The notes beneath the pieces are model-generated. The model saw only the letters and a list, made by a program, of their open reading frames with translations. It had not been told where the DNA came from and did not search any database. The position numbers and the translations under genes are program-made. A DNA stretch of 64,000 bases from assembly GCF_902459475.1 (NCBI RefSeq), contig NZ_LR699114.1, forward strand, positions 248,001 to 312,000, written 5' to 3'. The DNA comes from Aquicella lusitana (GTDB taxonomy: Bacteria > Pseudomonadota > Gammaproteobacteria > DSM-16500). Shown here in pieces: positions 43,421 through 53,763 of the stretch; positions within the stretch are counted from its first letter, which is position 1; the number at the start of each line of letters is the position of its first letter.

Positions 43421-44665
43421 TTAAAAACTTGTAGATGCTGATTTAGCATTGCTTGCTTCATAATTACCTACCAACACCTGTTTATTCATTAGCATAGGGA
43501 GAAGCCAATCTCGGAGGTTAGATAATTGATTATTTTCAACCTGATTCTTGGCGCACATCATAATTGTGGGTCCTAAAATAGAGCCAAACAGTTCAGCAAT
43601 ATTATTATTATATGCAATAGAGTAATCCATCATTACAGCAGGATTGACTCTTTTATGGCTATTAGATGTGCCTGTTGCAGATTGTGTGCAGTATGTTACA
43701 AATGAAGTGTCTCTTGCAATCATGTATATATAATTTTTAATCGCGGTATTTCTAGCTCTCCAAACTACAAACTCAGTAGAACAAATTAAATCATCCATCT
43801 TGGTTGGAAAAATTACGCGACGAAACCATGGATTTAATTTGGAAACAAGTATATCTGTGTTCGTGACAATATATTTATTACTTTTTATTTCTACACCTTT
43901 CTCAATTTTAAAAGTACCTGACTCATCAAATGCTGGAATGCTATAGTGTTTGAATTCCTTATCAGGATAGTCCATGGGGTTCAGCGATTCATTGCTGATG
44001 TCTACAATGTCTGCTAAATTTTTTGCTTCCCATTCTGCTGGAATTTCTCTTTTTAATTTTTTATTCCATACCATTTTCCCGCCACTAGATTTGTATGGGT
44101 TGCCATTTTTATCGGGAAAATCAAATTGTATAAACCAATAATTATATAGAGTCCTAGCAAAGGTTTCTAAAGTATTGTTAATTCGGATATTTATATCAAT
44201 TTTAGAATCCAATGGTGAGAGTGCCGCCGCAATTAATTTCTGGGTAGAGGGTAAATAATTAGGTATGTGGAATTTCAATATTTGCGATTTCTCACCGCGA
44301 GGCATTTTGGTGCCTTTTGAACCTTTCATCATGTGATGAAAAAAATCATCTCGGAAGAGAGAGTAGTATAGGAATTTAGAATCATACCCATTTTTAGATT
44401 TGAAAACTAAAACATCGGGAGAACATCCACCATCTTTGGTGGCAAACCAAATCTTTTTTAAATAGGGACGTATGTTAGCAACTAGAATATCACCTTTTTT
44501 AAATGCAATGAGGGTTGCATTTGGTAATTTTAAAGCTGAAACAATTCCACCCTTATTCGGTAGCATATTATCTGTAGTGACATAATCCTCTTTGCTAATA
44601 TTAGAGGAATGAATCCTATCTTCGGAGTAAAATGCAGCATCGTCTAAAATTACGTATTCACGCAT
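43421..44665 (-). CDS. hsdS: Type I restriction-modification specificity subunit HsdS
   Basis: ATG 44665 overlaps the hsdM stop by 8 bp; a longer frame is possible. The 414-residue protein has two target-recognition domains: one about 1-165 and one about 205-380, separated by a conserved helical repeat (SPLDSKIDINIRINNTLETFARTLYNYWF). HsdS recognises a split DNA site and guides M and R subunits. The specificity cannot be read from sequence here. It appears intact. Confidence 0.88.
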   Translation of the reverse strand: MREYVILDDAAFYSEDRIHSSNISKEDYVTTDNMLPNKGGIVSALKLPNATLIAFKKGDILVANIRPYLKKIWFATKDGGCSPDVLVFKSKNGYDSKFLYYSLFRDDFFHHMMKGSKGTKMPRGEKSQILKFHIPNYLPSTQKLIAAALSPLDSKIDINIRINNTLETFARTLYNYWFIQFDFPDKNGNPYKSSGGKMVWNKKLKREIPAEWEAKNLADIVDISNESLNPMDYPDKEFKHYSIPAFDESGTFKIEKGVEIKSNKYIVTNTDILVSKLNPWFRRVIFPTKMDDLICSTEFVVWRARNTAIKNYIYMIARDTSFVTYCTQSATGTSNSHKRVNPAVMMDYSIAYNNNIAELFGSILGPTIMMCAKNQVENNQLSNLRDWLLPMLMNKQVLVGNYEASNAKSASTSF

Positions 44666-46283
44666 GGAATAGTTTTTCCAATTGTTTTTTGATATCAAGT
44701 TCAAGTTGATGTGATTCAGCAAAAAGGCAGTCTATATTTGATTTGAAAGAAGACATCTTGGCGTGAAATTCATCGGCAGTTATATCAGTATATTCTATTT
44801 TAACATCGAAATATTGACCGGCACTAAAAGAGTAAGCCTTATCTTTTATCTGTTCATATGAAACAATCACTGTAAAATCTTCTTTCGCTTCATGGCTCTT
44901 AAAGGTATTAATAATTAGATTTTCTTCGTCAACAGATAGAAGTGTTTTGTTATTTTTTCCTTCTTTAATTGTGGTACCCAGTTTAGATGCATCCATTAAT
45001 ACAATGTCACCTTTGGTATTAGCCTTATCAAGAAATAAAACGGAAACATTCGTTCCTGTTGTGGCAAAAATATTGCTTGGCATAGACACTACACCCCGTA
45101 ACATTTTATTTTCTACAAGCTTTTCACGAATTTTGCGTTCAATCCCACTTTTTGCAGTAATAAAGCCAGTAGGTACTACTATAGCTGCTTTGCCAGTAGG
45201 TGATAATGAGTAGATTATGTGCTGAATGAATAGGAGGTAAATTTCCATCTTCTCTTTATCTTTGTCTTTTATTTTTGGTATCCCTGCAAAGAATCGATCG
45301 TGGTTTTGTTTTGAATCTAGAGTGTCTCGGTAATCACTAAAGTCTAATTTGAAAGGTGGATTTGAAATAATGTAGTCAAAAGTCATAAGTTTATCGCCAG
45401 ACTTATGATAAGGATTAAGTAAGGTGTTACCTTGTATAATATTTTGAATTGAATGTACTAGATTATTTAAAATTAAATTCAGTCGTAGCATGCTGCTCGA
45501 TTTTTGTGAGATATCTTGAGAATATATGGTGCAGCGATCTTCGCCAATCGCATGAGCTAAATTCATCAGTAAAGTTCCTGAGCCTGCAGAAGGGTCGTAA
45601 CAGGTTACATTGCTGACCGGTTTGTCCACTAAAATTGACGCCATAATTTTTGATACCGCATGGGGTGTGTAATATTCTGCATATTTTCCTCCACCATCTT
45701 TGTTGTAATCTTTGATTAAATATTCAAAAATAGTAGAGAAAAAATCAAATTTTTGATTGAAAATCTTTTCGAAGCTAAAATTTACCAATGGGTTAATAAT
45801 CGCTCGACAAAAGTTGTCGCGCTCTGAGCTATCTGTTATGTAATTACTTAATTCATCAAATAGAATAATTCTTGCACCAGTACCGGTTTTAACGGAAAAA
45901 ATATCATTATTGAAAATAGAAATATCTCTCAGTGTGTCATCAAATAATTTGGCAAATTCCTCTGAATTTTGTTTATTGTGTAGATAAGATAGGTAATGTT
46001 CCCGTTTTAGTTTTGCGCTATCTGGACTCATCCGATAAAGAAGCATTTCGTATTCATTATCAGTATATTTTGCAATTTCTTTTTCCCAACTCTCAGCATT
46101 CTTTAATCTGGAATCTAATTGCTTTACTTCATATCCAAATTTGTCATTCATGAACTTGTACAAAAACATTTGCGTTATTATTTTAAATTCATTTCCATCA
46201 TTACCTAGACCATAGGAGGTACAAACACCTTTTAGGCTATCAATCAATTTTTTTGTTTGAGCAGTAAAATCTTGTGTTGTCAT
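44658..46283 (-). CDS. hsdM: Type I restriction-modification methylase subunit HsdM
   Basis: This 541-residue N6-adenine methylase has motif I CYDPSAGSGTLLMNLA and motif IV YIISNPPFKLDFSDY. HsdM_N (about 1-150) and N6_Mtase domains follow the usual order. The start overlaps the hsdR stop (ATGA), so transcription and translation were coupled to hsdR. IS21 lies in hsdR upstream, so its own expression now depends on read-through or on a promoter in or after the IS. Confidence 0.93.
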   Translation of the reverse strand: MTTQDFTAQTKKLIDSLKGVCTSYGLGNDGNEFKIITQMFLYKFMNDKFGYEVKQLDSRLKNAESWEKEIAKYTDNEYEMLLYRMSPDSAKLKREHYLSYLHNKQNSEEFAKLFDDTLRDISIFNNDIFSVKTGTGARIILFDELSNYITDSSERDNFCRAIINPLVNFSFEKIFNQKFDFFSTIFEYLIKDYNKDGGGKYAEYYTPHAVSKIMASILVDKPVSNVTCYDPSAGSGTLLMNLAHAIGEDRCTIYSQDISQKSSSMLRLNLILNNLVHSIQNIIQGNTLLNPYHKSGDKLMTFDYIISNPPFKLDFSDYRDTLDSKQNHDRFFAGIPKIKDKDKEKMEIYLLFIQHIIYSLSPTGKAAIVVPTGFITAKSGIERKIREKLVENKMLRGVVSMPSNIFATTGTNVSVLFLDKANTKGDIVLMDASKLGTTIKEGKNNKTLLSVDEENLIINTFKSHEAKEDFTVIVSYEQIKDKAYSFSAGQYFDVKIEYTDITADEFHAKMSSFKSNIDCLFAESHQLELDIKKQLEKLFHA

Positions 46284-47837
46284 CTATGCGTTCCTTGGTA
46301 TTCGTTTATGTATTCTTTAACTAGGCAATGGTTGATAAATCTTGCAGATTCAGGCTCCAGAGTGATCTGCGATTTTTTGAAGCTATCAATAACCATTTTC
46401 ATCATCATGCTTTCAAAATAGCTTTCATTATCTAAAAGACGAGAATTTGTTAAAACTTTTTCATCAGTCTGTTTTTTGATATCACTAAGAGTTTCATGAA
46501 TTTTTCTTTCTTTATCGCATATGGATTTATTTTCCAATATCCGTTTATGTACGCGTGCATATTTCGCATCGTATTCATATTTTGCTTTTAATAAATTATT
46601 TTTACGGTTCAGTTCCGAGATTTTGCTGTATATTTGTTCTAATGTGCCAATATTTTCTTTCATTTCTTCTTGTGTTATTTCATCAAGATTCTTTTTGTCA
46701 AATAATCGTTTCAGTTCATCATAGAGCGATGCAAATTGCGGGTCGATTTGATCAAAGTTGTCACATAAGGCTTCGCGTGTTCTGCGCAGAGTATTTTTAA
46801 GCTGATCAGCGATTACTAATTCGTCTTCAGAAACTTTACGAAACATAAAGAAAATATTTTCTAAAGCGACATTCAATAAATTAGTAGTGTCTACATTGTT
46901 TTGTACTGAATCTTTCAGATTCAATAGATCAAGATGTCTCGCAGCCTCATTATAAAGTTGATTAATTTTTTTAAAATCCAATTTTTCTAATAACTCGAAA
47001 TGACCATATAAGCGAATAATATTATAGAGATTTTTTGCGCTTTCTAATGCTTTCTTGATTTCAAGTATTTTTTTGCGATCTTCAATTTGATTAATCTGTT
47101 GTGAAAATATTTCAGCGTTACTTATATCGTAATGAAACAATGTTTCTTTGATATTTTCTATTTCTTCCTGTATTTCTTCTGCAGATTTAAAGAGATTCGA
47201 ATAGGTTTGAATTTCATCGCCTAATTCTAACTGGAGCTCATCAAAATACGCTTTATTCGTTGTGTCGAATTCTGTTCGTATGTCTGCGAAATCGACTACA
47301 AATCCATATCTAAAGTCTTTATATGGACGATTTACTCGTGTTAGTGTTTGCAGCAGGTTATGGTCCTTAACAACGCGTCCTAAATATAGTTTTTTAAGTC
47401 GTTTAGCATCAAATCCGGTGAGCAACATGTTATATACAAATAACAGGTCAATTCTTCCTGCTTTAAAATCGCTCACTTCTTCTTTTCTTTCATCTTTAGA
47501 CCCTACATGATGAAGAATCAAAGAAGCAGTTAGGCTTTTCTCATGTTTATTTCTATATGTAATGTATTCGGTTGGCTGTTCAGCGACTTTTAGATATTGC
47601 GGTACTTCTTCAATAGTTTTTTGAGTAGGATTGTATTTGCTTATGAATATTTCAAATAATTTCCTTGCTTGTTCAGCGCTATCACAGACAACCATGCCGC
47701 CAATTGAATGGTCGCCGAAGCGTATTCGGCTCTTAACGAAATCTTGAATAATATAATCCAGCATCGGTTCTACAAATCGTTCGTGAGCGAAGATTAGAGT
47801 TTTATTTAGATGGCCTTTTAATACTTCTATTTCTTTT
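46280..47837 (-). pseudogene. hsdR: hsdR, 3' part (downstream of IS21 copy 2)
   Basis: The frame is open from the IS boundary at 47,837 to the stop at 46,280, about 519 codons, including helicase motifs (YFDARKL: NMLLTGFDAKRLKKLYLGR; TLTRVNRPYKDFRYGFVVDF). Joined to the 5' part after removing the IS and one CTTTT duplication copy, it restores codons ALKEIEVLKGHLNK in frame. The total length would be 1026 residues, a normal HsdR size. Confidence 0.9.
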
Positions 47838-48045
47838 TGTGTATTCCGACCTTATTAGACCACCTATTCCGGTAACATTGGGCCATCCATTCTGATTTTT
47901 CTGGGCCACTGGTTCTGGCCGTATTGGATCATCTGTTACGGGACATTGGGCCAGTGATTACGGCGTCATTGGGCTACTTACCAGCTCACGATAGTTTATT
48001 TTTTATACAATATCCTCTTGTTTTCAAAGCGAGGGGGTAGTAATC

Positions 48046-49578
48046 GTGAGATATATAAGTATGCGTAAAATCAGTGAAGTTTTAAGGCAATACCATGAGT
48101 TAAAATGCAGCCATCGAGTTATTGCAAGAAGTTTAAATATTGGAAAGACAACCGTTACAAGATACTTAGAACGGGCGAAAGCAGCAGGAATTAATTGGCC
48201 TTTGCCGCAATCGATGACAGAAGAAGATTTATACAATCGTCTTTTTCCATCTGCTGTAAAGGTCTCAAGACAGAAGGCATTTCCTGATTGGGAACGGGTC
48301 TATAAAGAGCTACGCAAAAAGGGCGTGACCTTACAACTACTCTGGCGAGAATATCGCGATGTTCAGCCGGAGGGCCTGGGTTATTCCCAATTTTGTACCC
48401 ACTATCGAGCTTATCTCAAGGCGACATCACCCATCATGCGGCAAGTACACAAAGGTGGTGAAAAAACATTTGTAGACTATGCGGGCATGACAGTACCTTG
48501 GATTGATCCAGGGACAGGCGAAATTCATGAAGCACAAATTTTTGTAGGCTGTTTAGGCGCATCACAATTTACTTTTGCTGAAGCAACTGCCACGCAGCAA
48601 ATACCTGATTGGATTCAATCACACGTCAGAATGTGGGAATATTTTGGCGGGGTCAGTGAAATCGTTGTACCAGACAATTTAAAAGCGGGTGTAAAAAAAT
48701 CTCACCGCTATGATCCCGACATCAATGCAAACTATCAGCATGTGGGCGAGCATTATGGTTTTGCCATTGTTCCTGCGCGTGTTTATGAAGCAAAAGACAA
48801 AGCAAAAGTTGAAAATGCGGTTGGTATAGTTGAAAGACAAATTCTTGCGCCAATGCGGCATATCACTTTTACGAGTATTGCTGAAATTAACGCAGCCATC
48901 AAACCTCGTCTTGCTGTCCTTAACAATCAATCCTTTCAAAAAATGAAAACATCAAGACGGGCATTATTTGAAGAAATAGATAAATCAGCGCTAAAGCCAC
49001 TGCCACCCGAAAAATACCAATACGCCGAATGGCAACACGCAAAAGTTCATATCGATTATCATTTTGTATTTGACGATCATTATTACAGCGTGCCGTATAA
49101 ATATATTCATCATGAAGTTGAGATCCGTGCTACAGCTAACACGGTGGAGTGTTTTTATGAGAGAAAACGTATTGCTTCACATCCACGCAGTTATCATCGG
49201 TATAAACACAGCACCATCAAGGAACACATGCCGCCTGCACATCGTGCACATGCGGAATGGTCGCCAGACCGCATGAAGCGATGGGCAAATAAAATTGGCC
49301 CGCATACGATGAAGTTTATTGATCGCTTAATCGCCTCGCGCGCGTTTCCAGAACAAGCTTATCGCGCTTGCCTTGGTGTGCTTCGCCTAGGCTCAAGATA
49401 TGGCGAAAACCGTCTTGAAAAAGCCTGCGCTATCGCCAATGAATCTGGTGCAACACGTTACAGCCAAGTCGAAGCAATATTAAAAAACAAACTTGATACT
49501 GTTCCCAATTCTCATTCGACGAATACGCCTGTTATTTCGTCGCATGGAAATATCCGTGGTTCTGACTATTACAAATAA
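48046..49578 (+). CDS. istA: IstA-type transposase (IS21 copy 2)
   Basis: The 510-residue product is identical to the istA product at 26,792-28,324, with the same GTG start and GAGGGGG Shine-Dalgarno. DDE and HTH motifs are as there. The frame is intact, so the element may still move. Confidence 0.92.
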   Translation: MRYISMRKISEVLRQYHELKCSHRVIARSLNIGKTTVTRYLERAKAAGINWPLPQSMTEEDLYNRLFPSAVKVSRQKAFPDWERVYKELRKKGVTLQLLWREYRDVQPEGLGYSQFCTHYRAYLKATSPIMRQVHKGGEKTFVDYAGMTVPWIDPGTGEIHEAQIFVGCLGASQFTFAEATATQQIPDWIQSHVRMWEYFGGVSEIVVPDNLKAGVKKSHRYDPDINANYQHVGEHYGFAIVPARVYEAKDKAKVENAVGIVERQILAPMRHITFTSIAEINAAIKPRLAVLNNQSFQKMKTSRRALFEEIDKSALKPLPPEKYQYAEWQHAKVHIDYHFVFDDHYYSVPYKYIHHEVEIRATANTVECFYERKRIASHPRSYHRYKHSTIKEHMPPAHRAHAEWSPDRMKRWANKIGPHTMKFIDRLIASRAFPEQAYRACLGVLRLGSRYGENRLEKACAIANESGATRYSQVEAILKNKLDTVPNSHSTNTPVISSHGNIRGSDYYK

Positions 49579-49594
49579 AACTGGAGATAAAAAG

Positions 49595-50341
49595 ATGTTA
49601 ACTCAACCAACGTTAGAAAAACTAAGAGCGCTAAAATTATCTGGAATGGCAGAAGCTTTTTGTGAACAATTACAAAAACCCATGCCTGATCTGGATTTTG
49701 AAGCTCGCTTAGGGTTGTTGATCGATCGTGAATGGTATTTGAGAGAAAACCGCCGCTTAAACAGACGGCTTGCACAAGCAAAACTTAAAGCTCAGGCTTG
49801 CATCGAGGACATTGATTTTAAACATACCCGCAATTTAAACAAAACTGTCGTACAAGAACTTGCCCGAGGGCAATGGATTCAACAACACTTGAACTTACTG
49901 ATTACTGGGCCAACGGGTTGCGGCAAAACTTATATTGCCTGCGCGCTTGCACATAAGACTTGCTTGATTGGCATGTCTGCGCGTTATTATCGACTCCCAC
50001 GTCTTTGGCATGAATTAAAAATCGCAAAAGCAAATGGTAGCTATGCTAATTGGCTCGCACAACTAGCAAAAATTGATGTTCTTATCTTAGATGATTGGGG
50101 ATTAGCAACTCCTGACGATGACCAACGCCGCGATCTGTTAGAAATACTTGATGATCGCTACCAACGAAAATCAACTATCATCACCAGTCAGTTACCAATC
50201 ACACATTGGCATGAACATTTGAATGATGCCACTCTTGCAGACGCTATCCTTGATAGATTAATTCACAACTCAATCAGATTGGAATTAGATGGCGATTCAC
50301 TTAGAAAAAAACAAAAATCTTTACAGACCGATGAAGTTTAA
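49595..50341 (+). CDS. istB: IstB-type ATP-binding helper protein (IS21 copy 2)
   Basis: The 248-residue product is identical to the istB product at 26,029-26,775 and has the same GGAGAT Shine-Dalgarno. Walker A and B motifs are intact. It starts 16 bp after istA. Confidence 0.92.
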   Translation: MLTQPTLEKLRALKLSGMAEAFCEQLQKPMPDLDFEARLGLLIDREWYLRENRRLNRRLAQAKLKAQACIEDIDFKHTRNLNKTVVQELARGQWIQQHLNLLITGPTGCGKTYIACALAHKTCLIGMSARYYRLPRLWHELKIAKANGSYANWLAQLAKIDVLILDDWGLATPDDDQRRDLLEILDDRYQRKSTIITSQLPITHWHEHLNDATLADAILDRLIHNSIRLELDGDSLRKKQKSLQTDEV

Positions 50342-50398
50342 CAGATAATGCCGTCGTGACTGGTAAAGTTGTCCCAATAAACCGGAATCATTGTCCCC

Positions 50399-51967
50399 TT
50401 ACGGACTGGAATTAATGGTCCTTTCGATCGGAATACACACTTTTAAAGCTTTTTCAAGCTGCAGCCGATAGTTGGTTTCTATGCCCTCACGTATTAGTCT
50501 CAACGTGTAACCATCTGCTATAGATGCGTTGTAGTAATATTTATGAATATAATTCCCAAAAATATCCTTCGTCCGTCGGTCATTGCCTATTAAAGGCGTT
50601 CCTGTCAAACCTATCAAAATTGCATTTCTATAGGAGTTAAATAAATTTGCTAAAAAGCTACCTGACGGGTTATAGCTTCTATGAACTTCATCAAGAAAAT
50701 ATACGCGTTGTGTATTTAAATCATAGTCATTTTGGGTTAGAACGTCGGAATCTTCTTTGAACTTTTGGATATTTACTACTGTGATTTCACGTTTTCCAGC
50801 TAGGTTGCGGATCGCTTGTCTCAATCTGAAATCTTTTAACAATTCATCTTTAGTGTTTACAGTGTGTACAGTTAAGCCTCTGCTCGTAAATTCAGATTTT
50901 GCTTGATTCATGAGATCAATACGATCAACTATGAAATAGAATTTTGGAATTATGTTTTTACGTTGGAAATAATCTGTTAGATAGTGGACATTAAAGTAAG
51001 CAAGAGCTGTTTTGCCGCTTCCTTGTGTGTGCCATATAATTCCTTTTTTTATACCATTATCGATTGTGTGTTCTATGGCTTTGGTGGCAAATAGCTGGGG
51101 GTAACGCATTATATGTTTTTCAAGGCCGTTTTCAGTGTACACATATGCAAAACCATACCTCAATAACATTGCAATACGATCCCTATAAAAAAGGGACGTT
51201 AGTATTCTATTGGTAGGTGAGTTGGGATTTTTATTAGTGTGAAACTCAGGTGAGTGCTTAATTGCTGTAAGATTGTTGTCTTTGAGGATGAAATTCTCCA
51301 GTTCATTATTTTCTGGTTTGAGAATAGCTTCTATATCAAGTTTTTCTTCGTCTCTGAAACAATTAAAATTCGCATGAGAGTAAGAAGTAGATGAATAGAA
51401 TGCTCCTTGTATCGGTTCAATTGATTCAATGTCATATTCCATGTTGTTGGAAAAAACAAGGAGTTGAGAAATGTTTACGAATTTGCGAAATTTTTTGTTC
51501 TTGAATCTGGAGTTTATTCTTTCTCTCTCTGCAAGTATTCCATCTGGATTATTAGGTTTCTTTACCTCAACAAATGCGAGAGGTATTCCATTGATTAAAA
51601 TCGTAATATCGGGTCTGAATTCATCGTCGCCATTTTTATAGGTCAGCTCAGTTACAACGTGAAACGAGTTATTGTTGAAGTTTGCAAAATCAATTAATTT
51701 TGGTTCTGTAGTGGATGTAAGCAGATCAAAAAATGCTTTTCCCAGGTCTTCATTATCTAAAGCCAGTGTTATATTTTCCTGAAGCTTTTTAACGTCAGAT
51801 TTTTCGATTTCTGGATTTATTCGTAGAATGCTCTCTGTAAAAATATCAGTAAATATATTTGTGTTGTTATCATATTTTGTTTTAGATAATGGGAGATAGT
51901 TATATCCCAATCTGCACAAATGAAGTATCGCCGGTATTTTTACTCTTGTGTTTTCGTTAAACGACAT
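50399..51967 (-). pseudogene. hsdR: hsdR, 5' part (upstream of IS21 copy 2)
   Basis: This frame starts at ATG 51967 and stops inside the IS after CIPIERTINSSP. It holds the HSDR_N nuclease domain, with D120 in EFRPDITIL and E134-x-K136 in AFVEVKKP, the PD-(D/E)xK site. The SF2 motor follows, with Walker A WHTQGSGKTALAYF and DEAD-type YFLDEVHRS. The stop of the HTH gene lies 2 bp before the start, so they form one operon. The R subunit is inactivated by IS21; the 3' part lies at 46,280. Confidence 0.9.
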
Positions 51968-51969
51968 CT

Positions 51970-52158
51970 TTAAACATCCTCGGAAGCATTGCCGGATAAA
52001 ACCCAGGCATCAACCTCATTTTGATTAAAACGCCATTGCTTGCCGACACGATGGGCGGGAATGCGTCCTTTCTCAAGCCAGCGATATATTGTTATCGCGG
52101 CAACGCCTAAATGCTTGGCGATTTCACTTACTGTCATCCACTTTTCAGTTGTGCTCAT
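51970..52158 (-). CDS. Excisionase/MerR-type helix-turn-helix protein
   Basis: This 62-residue protein contains a complete HTH_17 domain: WMTVSEIAKHLGVAAITIYRWLEKGRIPAHRVGKQWRF. It ends 2 bp before hsdR and is the first gene of the restriction operon, so it may regulate restriction expression after transfer. The other possibility is an excisionase for the island. Divergent from the AAA gene, 287 bp away. Confidence 0.8.
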   Translation of the reverse strand: MSTTEKWMTVSEIAKHLGVAAITIYRWLEKGRIPAHRVGKQWRFNQNEVDAWVLSGNASEDV

Positions 52159-52234
52159 ATTGAGTTGAGCCTTACTTATATTGGTTTTTTATGGTGTGAT
52201 GATTATCAAAGATAAAATATGATAAAACAAGACG

Positions 52235-52267
52235 AAATTGGTATGTGGTTAAACATATACCTAATTT
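52235..52267. promoter_or_regulatory. Candidate operator in the divergent control region
   Basis: AAATTGGTATGTG and CATATACCTAATTT form an imperfect inverted repeat about 33 bp long. It lies 76 bp before the HTH gene start. TATAAATTTATA (52,391-52,402), a perfect 12-bp palindrome, and TAAATTTA (52,411-52,418) lie nearer the AAA gene. Such a site between divergent operons fits autoregulation by the HTH protein. Confidence 0.4.
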
Positions 52268-52445
52268 CCTTTTGATCGGATGAGAGCGGCCTGATTTATT
52301 AGCAGGTAATCCGCTTCTAATTTCCGGTTAAAATGCGTAACTATATGTATTAATAAGATTTTTATAATTTAATACTTGTTTATTGCAATCTATAAATTTA
52401 TAGTTTACTCTAAATTTATATAAATCACTAAATGACCCTAAATCT

Positions 52446-53672
52446 ATGACAACAGTTGTATTTGATAATCCTTTTCGTCCTGGCGCAGGACACAAGCCCC
52501 CTTATCTTGCCGGTAGAACGCATGAGCAAGATGAGGTAAGAGCTCTTCTTAAGCAGAAAATTGTAACTCAAAATATTGTGTTAACAGGGTTGCGGGGCGT
52601 TGGTAAAACTGTGTTACTCGAATCATTACAGCCCATAGCAGTGCAGGCGAATTGGTTGTGGGCTGGTACAGATTTATCTGAGTCAGCTAGTGTGACGGAA
52701 GAGACTCTTGCGGTCCGAATTTTAGCTGATATTTCAAGGATAACATCTACCTTGATTATGGCTGAAAGAACCATGCCTCCTACGATTGGCTTTACGCCAC
52801 AATCAGAAAAGGTTTCCGAGCCCATCACTTATGATCACTTATATGATCTTTATTTAAAAACCCCAGGGCTGATATCAGATAAATTGAAGAATGTGTTAGA
52901 GGTCGTTTGGCATGTGATGCCTGACAAGGAGAAAATTCAGGGTATCGTATTTGCTTATGATGAAGCGCAAAATTTAGCTGATCATGCAAAACAAAAACAA
53001 TATCCTTTGTCATTGCTGCTGGAGGTTTTTCAATCTTTACAGAGAAAGCAGATTCCATATCTCTTGATTTTGACAGGATTGCCAACTCTATTTCCTAAGT
53101 TGGTTGAAGCAAGAACTTATTCTGAGCGAATGTTTCATATTATTTTTTTAAAACAGCTAACCGAGGAAGCAACGAGGCAAGCTATTACAAAACCAATAGA
53201 AGATGCAAACTGTCCATTGAAATTTTCATCGGAGGCTGTTAATAAAATTGTAAAGCTTTCCGGTGGATACCCTTACTTTATACAATTTATTTGCAAAGAA
53301 ACTTTTGACCTTTGGATAACTAAATTACGTCAGGGCCAAGTTCCATCAATTCCTGAAGAAGATATTATTAGGAAACTTGATTCTGATTTTTTTCAGGGAC
53401 GGTGGGCAAGAGCGACAGATAGGCAGCGTTCACTATTGCATGTTATCGCCACTTTGAAGATGACCAATGATGAATTTACAGGCCAGGATGTGGCGGAAGC
53501 TTCAGAGAGGTTATTATCTAAACCGTTCAGTCCAAGTCGAGTAAATCAAATGTTGGTTGCTCTCTCAATGATTGGTTTGGTGTATAAAAATAGATTTGGT
53601 AAATATTCTTTGGCAGTTCCTTTATTAAGTGAGTTTATTTTGCGGCAACCTCCAGTTGTTGATGGGGAGTGA
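52446..53672 (+). CDS. Orc/Cdc6-like AAA ATPase of unknown function
   Basis: This 408-residue protein has Walker A GLRGVGKT (48-55), Walker B IVFAYDEAQNL (about 170) and the sensor region LLILTGLP. A C-terminal winged-helix domain (about 320-405, SPSRVNQMLVALSMIGLVY) resembles archaeal Orc1/Cdc6 and other STAND-like ATPases. The gene is followed by a DUF3800 protein and a small possible nuclease on the same strand. It is probably the regulator or sensor of that set (inference). No Shine-Dalgarno is obvious at the start. Confidence 0.75.
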   Translation: MTTVVFDNPFRPGAGHKPPYLAGRTHEQDEVRALLKQKIVTQNIVLTGLRGVGKTVLLESLQPIAVQANWLWAGTDLSESASVTEETLAVRILADISRITSTLIMAERTMPPTIGFTPQSEKVSEPITYDHLYDLYLKTPGLISDKLKNVLEVVWHVMPDKEKIQGIVFAYDEAQNLADHAKQKQYPLSLLLEVFQSLQRKQIPYLLILTGLPTLFPKLVEARTYSERMFHIIFLKQLTEEATRQAITKPIEDANCPLKFSSEAVNKIVKLSGGYPYFIQFICKETFDLWITKLRQGQVPSIPEEDIIRKLDSDFFQGRWARATDRQRSLLHVIATLKMTNDEFTGQDVAEASERLLSKPFSPSRVNQMLVALSMIGLVYKNRFGKYSLAVPLLSEFILRQPPVVDGE

Positions 53673-53763
53673 TTATTTTTTAAAATGGATGCCGCAAAGC
53701 GGGAAGGTCTAATCCAAGAATAGATTCAAGAATTGTTATTTGCTTTAAAGCATGGAGTTGGTA

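Larger units (their letters stand above)
47838..50439 (+). mobile_element. IS21-family element, copy 2, inserted in hsdR
   Basis: This 2602-bp copy runs TGTGTATTCCGACC ... GGAATACACA with flanking 5-bp repeats CTTTT (47,833-47,837 and 50,440-50,444). It encodes IstA and IstB identical to copy 1 but on the plus strand, opposite to hsdR. The two copies are in inverse orientation, 19.3 kb apart. Confidence 0.92.
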
